Assembly (NCBI GenBank): GCA_046590205.1
Contig: JBKJTT010000099.1
Location: 1 to 27,958, forward strand
DNA from: DATDEW01 sp046590205
Lineage (GTDB): Bacteria > Bacteroidota > Ignavibacteria > Palsa-1295
Length of the DNA stretch: 27,958 nucleotides
Reading direction: 5' to 3'
Position numbers and translations under genes: made by a program. The notes under the pieces are model-generated. The model saw nothing but the letters and a program-made list of their open reading frames with translations, made no database searches and was not told the DNA's origin. Position 1 is the first letter of the stretch. Each line of letters begins with the position of its first letter. Below are positions 1 to 7,046 of this stretch, piece by piece.

Positions 1-1533
1 CGAATATTGGTATGGTCGCTTTTTTTGCTCACTCTCTTGGGTGACAAGTCATATTCCCAACCATCTGACCTAGGCTATCCACCACCTCCTGGCTGGGAAT
101 ACGTGAGGAATTTAGACACAACAGACATTCAGATATTTGCACATAACGACTCTGTACTATTTCAAACGAAAATACCATCGACCGGATTTTGGAAATTAGA
201 ACGATCCACTGATGGTGGAAAGACATTTCAGCAAAGCATATTACCTCCAGGTGTTGGGAGCGTTGAGCAGGTTCCAAACACGCCTTTGCTTTGGACGTAT
301 GTAATTAAAGATACAATTGGAACACTCGTTGTTTCCGAAGACCTTGGACAAACCTACCAAGACAGAGCACGGATGAATGACCTGATTCCAGATTTTCAAG
401 AGCTAACGCCAACGGGACACTTCGGAAATTTTCTTAGGAGTAACCCTCATAATCCGAGGAATAATTGGTTTCTGTTCTTTAGTCAAGTTCCATTTCAAGG
501 CGTGAACTTTGAACAGCTATATATGACAACTGATGGTGGATATTCATGGGAGCAGATCAATGTCCCCCTCCCGTCGAATCACTCAATCGCAACGGTAATA
601 TATCTTGATATCCGATTTGACCATCGCGACCCTTCATCTTGGTATTTTATCTCACAAGGTATATATAAACCCCATACACCGCCTTATGATACTGTAACGG
701 AATATTATGTCTCAAGAGATCGCGGACAAACATTTACACAGATTCCGATAGTAAGCAAAATTATAGGGGTTACCGATACGGGCGAGCACTTTTTCTGGAC
801 AGGACCTAAAAAAGATTACTATACAGGATACAAAGTTTACGATTCATTAGGGATCGAGAAACAAGTTGGTTTGTTTGAGAAAATACTACCTTACAAGCTA
901 CCTATCGATAGTTTAAAAAGTAATGGGTGCTCAATTGATCCGGATAGGTCTGTTATTTTTTCTTATGATCCTACCCAAATGTTGATAAATGTTGCTGAGC
1001 GAAAATTTGACAAAGATAAAGATACCGTATATTTTGATAGTACATGGCTGTTTTATACTAAGGATGGCATATCTTTTGAGCAAATATTTCGCTCTCCAAG
1101 TAGAGGGAGGGCACTCTACACTTATAATGATCCTATACAGGGAACTGTATGGTTGAGCACTATAGATACCCCCGCGGTAAAGTACAAAAATAACGGGTAT
1201 TTGTCTAGAAAAAGCTTGTGGAAACGAAAAGTATTTATGTCATCCCTTAGCACTATCAAAGTAGCTAAAGATTGTGACTACACATCAACTATTATTTATT
1301 CCGAGTCAATGAAGCCCACTCTTATTCTTAATCAAGAGAAAAGCGCAAAGTCTCGTATCATACTGTACGACATACTCGGACGACAACTGTGTCTGATACT
1401 TGATGGAATACTCCACGACGGTGTGCACAGATTTACAGTGCCAACTTACGTAGAAGAAACATCGGGAGTTTTATTCCTTCACATAGAACAACCGTCAGCC
1501 ACGCAAATACAAAAGATTGTACTTAAACGCTAA
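1..1533 (+). CDS. Secreted Asp-box (BNR-like) repeat protein with T9SS C-terminal sorting domain, 5' truncated by window edge
   Basis: The frame is open to base 1. The first possible start is a TTG at 7, but the visible N-terminus already sits inside a hydrophobic signal-peptide core (VWSLFLLTLLG, then SYSQ), so the true start probably lies just outside the window. Asp-box-type motifs (S/T-x-D-x-G-x-T/S-F/W/Y) recur near residues 67 (STDGGKTF), 110 (SEDLGQTY), 175 (TTDGGYSW) and 237 (SRDRGQTF); these mark beta-propeller blades in sialidase-like and photosystem-stability-like folds. The last ~75 residues (KSRIILYDILGRQL, a G-V-H-R-F turn, terminal QKIVLKR) look like a type IX secretion type A sorting domain, so the protein is predicted to cross the outer membrane and be released or surface-anchored. 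No glycosidase catalytic residues were recognised, so no enzymatic role is claimed. The gene looks AT-richer than the operons downstream. Confidence 0.8.
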   Translation, partial: RILVWSLFLLTLLGDKSYSQPSDLGYPPPPGWEYVRNLDTTDIQIFAHNDSVLFQTKIPSTGFWKLERSTDGGKTFQQSILPPGVGSVEQVPNTPLLWTYVIKDTIGTLVVSEDLGQTYQDRARMNDLIPDFQELTPTGHFGNFLRSNPHNPRNNWFLFFSQVPFQGVNFEQLYMTTDGGYSWEQINVPLPSNHSIATVIYLDIRFDHRDPSSWYFISQGIYKPHTPPYDTVTEYYVSRDRGQTFTQIPIVSKIIGVTDTGEHFFWTGPKKDYYTGYKVYDSLGIEKQVGLFEKILPYKLPIDSLKSNGCSIDPDRSVIFSYDPTQMLINVAERKFDKDKDTVYFDSTWLFYTKDGISFEQIFRSPSRGRALYTYNDPIQGTVWLSTIDTPAVKYKNNGYLSRKSLWKRKVFMSSLSTIKVAKDCDYTSTIIYSESMKPTLILNQEKSAKSRIILYDILGRQLCLILDGILHDGVHRFTVPTYVEETSGVLFLHIEQPSATQIQKIVLKR

Positions 1534-1560
1534 TCACCAATTTCTTTTAGGAGTCCAACA

Positions 1561-1881
1561 ATGAAATATCTCATTCAACTAACTCGCTTTGCATCTGTAC
1601 TGCTTTTCTCGTTATTCTTCATCTCTGAATCATACGCTCAAGCTGTCGGAGAGATAAGAAGTAAAAATGTTGAGCTGATTTGTCCGGTACAAAGCCCAAT
1701 AAAAGAGGAATATATCAGATTGGAAAAAGCTGTTGTTACCATCAGCAGTGTTGATATAAACAAGACTATCATTCCTACACCACAAGGAGTCGATGGGTTA
1801 CGCATAGTAGATGTAACTAACCCTCGTAGTATCATCCAAGAAGCATTACGCATCAAGGTGAAAAAGACTGGATCAAGCTAA
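1561..1881 (+). CDS. Small secreted protein of unknown function (106 aa)
   Basis: ATG at 1561 is preceded by a good ribosome binding site (AGGAG, about 7 bases upstream). The N-terminus is a clear Sec signal peptide: basic start (MKYLIQLTR), hydrophobic core (ASVLLFSLFFI) and a probable signal peptidase I site after SYA. The mature part is about 80 residues, with one cysteine (ELICPVQ) and a lysine-rich end (KVKKTGSS). I do not recognise the family. It lies 27 bases after the T9SS cargo gene on the same strand and is probably co-transcribed with it. It is too short to carry its own T9SS sorting domain, so it is more likely periplasmic. Two hairpins follow immediately and may end the transcript. 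Confidence 0.7.
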   Translation: MKYLIQLTRFASVLLFSLFFISESYAQAVGEIRSKNVELICPVQSPIKEEYIRLEKAVVTISSVDINKTIIPTPQGVDGLRIVDVTNPRSIIQEALRIKVKKTGSS

Positions 1882-1885
1882 TCAA

Positions 1886-1940
1886 GGGGTAGAAGATTCT
1901 ACCCTCATCCCTAGCCCTTCTCCCTGCAAGGGAGAAGGGC
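1886..1940. repeat. Two adjacent perfect hairpins (dispersed-repeat-like palindromes)
   Basis: Hairpin 1 has arms GGGTAGAA (1887-1894) and TTCTACCC (1897-1904) around a 2-base loop. Hairpin 2 has 12-base arms GCCCTTCTCCCT (1914-1925) and AGGGAGAAGGGC (1929-1940) around GCA. Both are exact and lie within 55 bases, directly after the stop codon of the small secreted protein. Neither is followed by a T run, so they are not classic intrinsic terminators, though they could block 3' exonucleases. The CCCTCATCCCTAGCCC...AGGGAGAAGGGC style resembles dispersed palindromes found between genes in many bacteria (recollection, not searched). Confidence 0.75.
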
Positions 1941-2042
1941 GCAAGGCTAAGTTGTATAAATATCCCCATTTTATGGGATTATTAGTGAACGATGCCCGAA
2001 TAATCGCTGTTTTACGTGGCTGAAATTTAGGAGAAGAAAACA

Positions 2043-2228
2043 ATGCCAAATCCAACACATCGTAATTCGAGAACGCGCCGCGATAAGCGCAGAACGCATT
2101 ACAAAGCCGCCAAGCCGTCATTCGGTGAATGTCCGAACTGCGGAGCTGCAAAGCTTCTGCATCGCGCTTGTGCAAGCTGCGGTTTCTACAACGGCAGAAC
2201 GATGTTCCAGCCGAAGTCTGCAGCGTAA
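2043..2228 (+). CDS. rpmF: 50S ribosomal protein L32 (zinc-binding form)
   Basis: The 61-residue length and the sequence fit bacterial L32: N-terminal MPNPTHRNSRTRRDKRR, then a zinc ribbon with two cysteine pairs, C30-x2-C33 and C43-x2-C46. All four ligands are present, so this is the zinc-containing rather than the zinc-free paralogue. A strong AGGAG lies 10 bases before the ATG. It heads the fatty-acid cluster; the rpmF-plsX-fab order is a well-known conserved linkage that couples ribosome and membrane synthesis. A stem-loop (2247-2281) separates it from plsX. Confidence 0.96.
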   Translation: MPNPTHRNSRTRRDKRRTHYKAAKPSFGECPNCGAAKLLHRACASCGFYNGRTMFQPKSAA

Positions 2229-2246
2229 ACCTACCCATTTTTGTGT

Positions 2247-2283
2247 AGCCGTTCTTTCTTATAAAAGCAGAGAGAGCGGCTTT
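2247..2283 (+). terminator. Stem-loop between rpmF and plsX, possible partial terminator or attenuator
   Basis: Arms AGCCGTTCT (2247-2255) and AGAGCGGCT (2273-2281) pair over nine positions with one G-T wobble, around a 17-base loop, and run into TTT and then CGC. The short T tract makes a weak terminator, which would let L32 mRNA exceed the enzyme mRNAs downstream. The structure is seen; the function is inferred. Confidence 0.4.
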
Positions 2284-2311
2284 CGCATTTCTTTCCGTTA
2301 GCTTTTTTCTT

Positions 2312-3337
2312 ATGGATTCATCAGGTAGAAATGACTCGCTTACTATCGCGCTTGATGCGATGGGGGCAGATTTTTCTCCGAACAATGAAATCGCCGGCGC
2401 CATCATAGCCATCAAAGAAACCGGCGGACGTTTTCGTGTTTTACTAATAGGCGATTCGAATATAGTTGATCCTGTCCTCGCCACCTATCCCGCTGACTTA
2501 CGAAAGAGTATTACCCTCATTGATGCAAAAGAGGTCATCACAATGGATGATGAACCAGTTGCAGGATTGCGCGCAAAAAGAAATTCATCAATCGTCAAAG
2601 GATTAGAAGCAATCAAGTCAGGTAGTGCATCTGCATTTGTGAGCGCAGGCAATACCGGTGCTGTCATGGGCGGAGCGACACTTGAACTCGGGAGAATAAA
2701 AGGCGTGACACGTCCGATGATAGGAGCGCAATTTCCTCGCGGCGACGGAAGTTTTACACTTGTCTTTGATGTTGGTGCAACCGTTGATGCAAAACCACAG
2801 TGGCTAAAAGAGTATGCTATTATGGGGACGATCTACGCAAGAGAAATATTCGGTATTGCAAACCCGAAAGTGGGACTTCTTTCTGTCGGTGAAGAAGAAG
2901 CAAAAGGCAATGAGCTTACCTTTGAAGCAACAAAGCTGATAAAAGAAACGGATGTAAACTTCATCGGCAACGTTGAAGGAAGAGACATTCTTATGAATAC
3001 GGCAGATGTAGTTCTCTGCGACGGATTTGTTGGCAATGTTATCCTTAAATTTGCAGAAAGCGTTCTTGGTGCGTTGAAGCGTCGGATACGTGATTATGCT
3101 GGCAAGGGGATCATCAATAAGATCAAAGCAGGAATTACTGCTTCGGTCTTGAAGTCATCTCTTAAAGATTTTGATTATCAAGAGCACGGCGGTGTGCCGC
3201 TCTTGGGTGTAAATGGTGTTGTGATAATCGGACACGGAAGCTCGTCACCAAAAGCGATAAAAAATATGTTGTTACGTGCCGAAGAAATGGCTCGCAAGGA
3301 TATTACTGCGACCATCACAAATGCATTAGGAAAATAA
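2312..3337 (+). CDS. plsX: Phosphate acyltransferase PlsX (acyl-ACP:phosphate acyltransferase)
   Basis: PlsX converts acyl-ACP and inorganic phosphate to acyl phosphate, the acyl donor for PlsY in the first step of phosphatidic acid synthesis, working at the inner face of the membrane. Family motifs are present in order: DAMGAD near the N-terminus (residue ~15), GNTGAVMGGATLELG (~112), DGFVGNVILKFAE (~236) and GGVPLLGVNGVVIIGHGSS (~292). The 341-residue length is normal. The DAMGGD of many homologues reads DAMGAD here. The ATG lacks a recognisable Shine-Dalgarno and follows a T-rich stretch; there is a further 11-residue lead before the conserved TIALDAMG. The next gene starts at the base after the stop codon. 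Confidence 0.95.
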   Translation: MDSSGRNDSLTIALDAMGADFSPNNEIAGAIIAIKETGGRFRVLLIGDSNIVDPVLATYPADLRKSITLIDAKEVITMDDEPVAGLRAKRNSSIVKGLEAIKSGSASAFVSAGNTGAVMGGATLELGRIKGVTRPMIGAQFPRGDGSFTLVFDVGATVDAKPQWLKEYAIMGTIYAREIFGIANPKVGLLSVGEEEAKGNELTFEATKLIKETDVNFIGNVEGRDILMNTADVVLCDGFVGNVILKFAESVLGALKRRIRDYAGKGIINKIKAGITASVLKSSLKDFDYQEHGGVPLLGVNGVVIIGHGSSSPKAIKNMLLRAEEMARKDITATITNALGK

Positions 3338-4339
3338 GTGAGTACACAAACAGGTTTACAAAAAGCAGCGATTACAGCCGTAGCAAGTTACTTGCCGGAA
3401 GAAGTCGTCCCGAATTCATTCTTCACGAAGTACTTGGATACCTCCGATGAATGGATTCGGTCTCGCACTGGCATTAGTGAGCGACGTATCATGCGTACAG
3501 GTGCTACAAGTGATATGGGCGCAGAAGCAGCGAAGGAGCTTTTGAAAAGGCGCGGCATCACAGCAAACGAGATAGATCTGATTCTCTTCGCTACAGTTAC
3601 TCCTGATATGATGTTCCCCTCAACGGCTTGTCTTGTGCAAAAGAAGATAGGCGCATCGAACGCGTGGGGAATGGATATTAATGCCGCTTGTTCAGGATTT
3701 CTCTTTGCACTTGATACGGGGCGCAGATTTATTGAGTCAGGCGGAGCGAAGAAAGTGCTTGTCATCGGTGCTGACAAAATGAGTTCTATCATCAACTACC
3801 AAGATAGAAATACTTGCATCCTCTTTGGCGATGGTGCAGGCGCTGTTCTTCTTGAGCCAACGACTGACGATGATTGCATTGTTGATTCGATATTACACAT
3901 TGACGGCACAGGCGGAGATAGTCTGCACATGCTCGGCGGTGGCAGCTTGAATCCCTCAACGCATGAGACCGTTGATAACAAATGGCACTATGTCTATCAA
4001 GACGGCAAGACAGTTTTTAAGAGTGCCGTTGTCGGAATGGCTGAAGTCTCGGCAGAGATCGTCGAGCGTAATGGTTTGACAGGCAATGATATATCATACC
4101 TCGTGCCACACCAAGCGAACTTACGAATCATTTCTGCAACGGCAGAACGCATGGGGCTTTCGATGGATAAGGTTATCGTTAATATCGAGAAGTATGGCAA
4201 CACAACTGCCGGTACAATACCGATATGTCTTGCAGAGCTTCACGACGAGAAGAAGATAAAGAAGGGTGATAATCTTGTGCTCTCAAGTTTTGGCGCCGGA
4301 TACACATGGGGTTCGATGCTTTTACGTTGGGCAATTTAA
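3338..4339 (+). CDS. fabH: 3-oxoacyl-[acyl-carrier-protein] synthase III (KAS III)
   Basis: FabH starts fatty-acid synthesis by condensing an acyl-CoA primer with malonyl-ACP. The Cys-His-Asn triad is visible: C118 in NAACSGFLFA, H258 in VPHQANLRI and N288 in KYGNTTAGT. The substrate-entry motif DTSDEWIRSRTGI (~31-43) and the C-terminal SSFGAGYTWGSMLLRW are standard. Length is 333 residues. The GTG start directly abuts the plsX TAA (zero gap), implying translational coupling; no alternative start keeps the N-terminal strand. fabD follows after 13 bases. Confidence 0.96.
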   Translation: MSTQTGLQKAAITAVASYLPEEVVPNSFFTKYLDTSDEWIRSRTGISERRIMRTGATSDMGAEAAKELLKRRGITANEIDLILFATVTPDMMFPSTACLVQKKIGASNAWGMDINAACSGFLFALDTGRRFIESGGAKKVLVIGADKMSSIINYQDRNTCILFGDGAGAVLLEPTTDDDCIVDSILHIDGTGGDSLHMLGGGSLNPSTHETVDNKWHYVYQDGKTVFKSAVVGMAEVSAEIVERNGLTGNDISYLVPHQANLRIISATAERMGLSMDKVIVNIEKYGNTTAGTIPICLAELHDEKKIKKGDNLVLSSFGAGYTWGSMLLRWAI

Positions 4340-4352
4340 TTTTTAGTAGTAG

Positions 4353-5258
4353 ATGATAGCGTACGTTTTTCCGGGGCAAGGTTCGCAGTATGTAGGTATG
4401 GCTAAGGAGTTCTTCGAGAGAATTCCTGATGCGAAGTTATTAATGCAACATGCTGATGATATTCTTTCGACACATTTATCCAAGACAATGCTTGATGGAC
4501 CTGAAGAGGTCTTAAAGCAAACAAACTTCACACAACCCGCGATCTTTTTGCATTCAGCACTTGCGTATAAATATGGCGGAGCTAATGCAGATTATCAGGC
4601 AGTAGCAGGGCATTCACTCGGTGAATTCTCTGCGCTCTTCGCAGCCGATGTGTTCTCATTTGAAGATGCACTTCGGCTTGTTCATCTTCGCGGTACGCTC
4701 ATGGCTGAAGCAGGGAAGCGTCAGGAAGGCACGATGGCTGCTATTATTGGACTTGATGCAAGTGTACTTTCAGAGCTTTGTAATGAGATTGAGGCATCGA
4801 CAGGGAATATCGTTCGCCCGGCAAACTTCAACTCACCCGGACAGATTGTTGTATCGGGAAGCGTCCCTGGTGTGCAAGAGGCAATGAGACAGGCAAAAGA
4901 AAAGGGTGTGCGGATTGCAAAAGAACTTCCTGTATCCGGTGCATTTCACTCACCGCTGATGCAATATGCAGCAGATGGACTTAAGGAAGCACTAGATTCA
5001 ACGACAATTCATGAACCGCGTCTGCCAGTTTTTGCGAACGTTTCGGCAGAGCCACATGAGAATGCTACGTCAATAAAAGCATTACTTGTTGAACAGCTTA
5101 CGGCTCCTGTGCGTTGGGAAGAGTCGGTAAAGAATATGTATGACTTTGGCATTCGTGAATTTGTGGAGATAGGACCCGGCAAAGTATTGCAAGGACTCAT
5201 TTCGCGCACACTAAACGATGCGTCTTGTAAGGGAATAGAAAAACCACCTGAAAACTAA
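4353..5258 (+). CDS. fabD: Malonyl CoA-acyl carrier protein transacylase
   Basis: FabD moves malonyl from CoA to ACP, supplying the elongation unit. The N-terminal FPGQGSQYVGM, nucleophile elbow GHSLGEF (S88) and catalytic H199 in GAFHSPLM are all present, as are Gln-11-region residues and the C-terminal EIGPGKVLQGL. The 301-residue length is typical. The start ATG immediately precedes the conserved IAYVFPGQG strand, leaving little doubt. The stop TAA shares one base with the ATG of the DUF3109-like gene (TAATG), so the two are probably translationally coupled. Confidence 0.96.
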   Translation: MIAYVFPGQGSQYVGMAKEFFERIPDAKLLMQHADDILSTHLSKTMLDGPEEVLKQTNFTQPAIFLHSALAYKYGGANADYQAVAGHSLGEFSALFAADVFSFEDALRLVHLRGTLMAEAGKRQEGTMAAIIGLDASVLSELCNEIEASTGNIVRPANFNSPGQIVVSGSVPGVQEAMRQAKEKGVRIAKELPVSGAFHSPLMQYAADGLKEALDSTTIHEPRLPVFANVSAEPHENATSIKALLVEQLTAPVRWEESVKNMYDFGIREFVEIGPGKVLQGLISRTLNDASCKGIEKPPEN

Positions 5259-5947
5259 TGAGTGTAGAGATAACACATAGCGAACCTACGCGGTATGCAC
5301 CGTTCACTGTCGGGGGACTCAAGGTAGATGAGCTTATCTTCACGCAGGGCTTCGTCCCGTATTGCGATATCTCAATGTGCGGCGGTGGATGTTGTCATTC
5401 TGGTGTTTATGCAGATACCGAAGAATACAAGACCATCTTAGAGCACAAAGAAGAGATCGCTCGCCACATGGACGAAACGCAGAATACCGATCCCGCAACA
5501 TGGTTCGATAATGAGTGGATCGATGATGAAGATTTCAAGAGCGGACGTGCTATCGGCACGAACGTTCATGCACGTGACGGTGGAATTTCTGATTTCAAAG
5601 AAGGATGTGTATTCCTTGACAAGCGTCATTTCTGTTCGATACAGGTTGCCGCTGCCGAAAGCGGACTTCACCGTTGGGCATGGAAGCCGAAATACTGCAT
5701 ACTCTTTCCGGTGACTGTCGTCGAGGGTGTACTCACGTATGATGATTCACATTCGGAAGATTTACATTATTGCGGACCGAAGGGTACGAGCGGTTATGTA
5801 CACTCTGTCTTCGAGTCAATGAAGGAAGAACTGGGCCACTTCCTGGGTGAGGAAGACTTCCGAAAGATGCAAGCATACTTTGAAGAGCATCGCGAACGTT
5901 TCGAGGCTGAAAGAAAGAAAAATAGTTTTGTGCAAATAGACGTATGA
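5258..5947 (+). CDS. DUF3109-like cysteine-rich protein, putative metal or Fe-S binding
   Basis: This 229-residue soluble protein has no signal peptide or membrane segment. Eight cysteines fall in the pattern of the DUF3109/YkgJ-like group: C36 and C41-x3-C45-C46 in CDISMCGGGCCHSG, C117 and C126 in KEGCVFLDKRHFCSIQ, C147 in KPKYCILFPV and C172 in HYCGPKG. Such spacing suggests a zinc site or iron-sulfur cluster, but the biochemical role of the family is unknown to me. It overlaps fabD by 1 base (TAATG) and fabG by 4 bases (ATGA), so it is made with the fatty-acid enzymes. The C-terminal third is strongly charged and helical (EEHRERFEAERKK). The family call is from recognition by eye; a role in lipid synthesis rests only on position. 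Confidence 0.8.
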   Translation: MSVEITHSEPTRYAPFTVGGLKVDELIFTQGFVPYCDISMCGGGCCHSGVYADTEEYKTILEHKEEIARHMDETQNTDPATWFDNEWIDDEDFKSGRAIGTNVHARDGGISDFKEGCVFLDKRHFCSIQVAAAESGLHRWAWKPKYCILFPVTVVEGVLTYDDSHSEDLHYCGPKGTSGYVHSVFESMKEELGHFLGEEDFRKMQAYFEEHRERFEAERKKNSFVQIDV

Positions 5948-6687
5948 GATTACAAGGACAGGTTGCAATCGTTACTGGTGCATCACGCGGGATAGGCAAG
6001 TCTATAGCACTTCGCTTTGCGAGCGAAGGTGCTGATATTGTCTTTACCTACGCATCAAATGAAGCTGCAGCCGAAGAGACGAGCAACCAGATTATTGCTC
6101 TTGGCAGAAAAGTTATTGCATTGAAGTCGAATGCAGGAGATGCTGCGTCTATTGGGGAGCTTGTAGATAAGACGATTGCGGAGTTCGGTAAGATAGATAT
6201 TCTTGTTAATAATGCAGGTGTCACAAAAGATGGACTGCTGATGAGAATGTCAGAAGAGGATTGGGATACTGTTCTTGATACGAACTTGAAAGGTGTATTT
6301 CTCCTGACAAAAGCCGTGATTCGCCCGATGATGTCAGCCAAACGTGGCAAGATAATCAACATTTCAAGCATCGTCGGACTTATCGGTAACCCCGGGCAGG
6401 CAAATTATTGTGCGTCGAAAGCGGGAGTTATCGGCTTCTCAAAATCTGTTGCAAGGGAAGTCGCTTCGCGCGGAATTACCTGCAATGTCATTTGTCCCGG
6501 CTATATAGAGACAGATATGACGGGGAAATTGACTGATACGCAGCGAGAAGCATTAATGACTACGATACCGCTCAAACGTGGCGGAAAAGGCGAAGATGTC
6601 GCAGGAGCAGTCGCATTTTTAGCATCGTCTGATGCTAATTACATAACGGGGCAGGTGCTTTCGGTAGATGGCGGAATGGTAATGTAA
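5944..6687 (+). CDS. fabG: 3-oxoacyl-[acyl-carrier-protein] reductase
   Basis: FabG is the NADPH-dependent reductase of 3-ketoacyl-ACP in fatty-acid elongation, a short-chain dehydrogenase. The Rossmann motif TGASRGIG is near residue 12, NNAG near 89, and the catalytic S142, Y155 and K159 occur in SSIVG and YCASK. The tail ends GQVLSVDGGMVM, as in true FabG proteins, and the 247-residue length is exact for the family. The ATG overlaps the previous stop (ATGA). The fab context separates it from the many general SDR paralogues. Confidence 0.95.
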   Translation: MRLQGQVAIVTGASRGIGKSIALRFASEGADIVFTYASNEAAAEETSNQIIALGRKVIALKSNAGDAASIGELVDKTIAEFGKIDILVNNAGVTKDGLLMRMSEEDWDTVLDTNLKGVFLLTKAVIRPMMSAKRGKIINISSIVGLIGNPGQANYCASKAGVIGFSKSVAREVASRGITCNVICPGYIETDMTGKLTDTQREALMTTIPLKRGGKGEDVAGAVAFLASSDANYITGQVLSVDGGMVM

Positions 6688-6710
6688 GCCCCGAGCGGCT
6701 CACTTTGTCG

Positions 6711-6718
6711 TAATTTTG
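6711..6718 (+). promoter_or_regulatory. Possible Bacteroidota -7 element upstream of acpP
   Basis: TAATTTTG matches the Bacteroidota -7 consensus TAnnTTTG and lies 37 bases before the acpP ATG, in the only sizeable gap (68 bases) of the fab cluster. No TTTG is found 19-21 bases upstream, so only half the promoter is supported. An internal promoter would suit the high demand for ACP. Confidence 0.3.
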
Positions 6719-6755
6719 CAGAATAAAGTTTTTTACTTAATTACTAAAGAATACA

Positions 6756-6995
6756 ATGGCAGATCAGAACATTGAAGCAAAAGTGCGTGAAATTATTGTC
6801 TCGAAACTTGGTGTCGAAGAGTCACAGGTAACGACGGCAGCATCATTCACAAAAGATCTCGGTGCGGATTCACTCGATACCGTTGAACTCGTTATGGAGT
6901 TCGAGAAGGAATTCGGCTTACAGATTCCTGACGAGGATGCAGAGAAGATCCAGTCGGTCGGTGATGCAGTCACCTACATTTCTTCAAAGAAATAA
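6756..6995 (+). CDS. acpP: Acyl carrier protein
   Basis: ACP carries the growing acyl chain as a thioester on 4'-phosphopantetheine. The attachment serine is S39 in LGADSLDTVELVMEFE, the canonical DSL motif on helix II. The 79-residue length and the acidic composition, with the VGDAVTYISSKK end, fit the primary fatty-acid ACP rather than a polyketide carrier. It sits between fabG and fabF, the usual order. A stem-loop follows it (7007-7030), which may stabilise acpP mRNA or reduce readthrough into fabF. Confidence 0.97.
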   Translation: MADQNIEAKVREIIVSKLGVEESQVTTAASFTKDLGADSLDTVELVMEFEKEFGLQIPDEDAEKIQSVGDAVTYISSKK

Positions 6996-7006
6996 GTATG
7001 CTTAAA

Positions 7007-7030
7007 GGGGATGTCACTTCCGGCATCCCC
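7007..7030 (+). other. Stem-loop in the acpP-fabF gap
   Basis: Arms GGGGATGTC (7007-7015) and GGCATCCCC (7022-7030) pair at nine positions (one T-G wobble) around loop ACTTCC. The following 16 bases are pyrimidine-rich but have no continuous T run, so it is a poor terminator; a processing or stabilising element is as likely. The ATG at 7011 lies inside the left arm and is not a credible fabF start. Confidence 0.6.
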
Positions 7031-7046
7031 AACCATTTACTTTCTT

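Noticed and set aside
1882..2484. 200-residue open frame on the - strand covering rpmF and the start of plsX
   Set aside because: It runs through the two palindromes and opposite a certain L32 gene; no domain or ribosome site supports it.
7011..7046. Upstream ATG for fabF
   Set aside because: It lies within a nine-pair stem and adds 12 residues not seen in KAS II; the ATG at 7047 gives the standard N-terminus.
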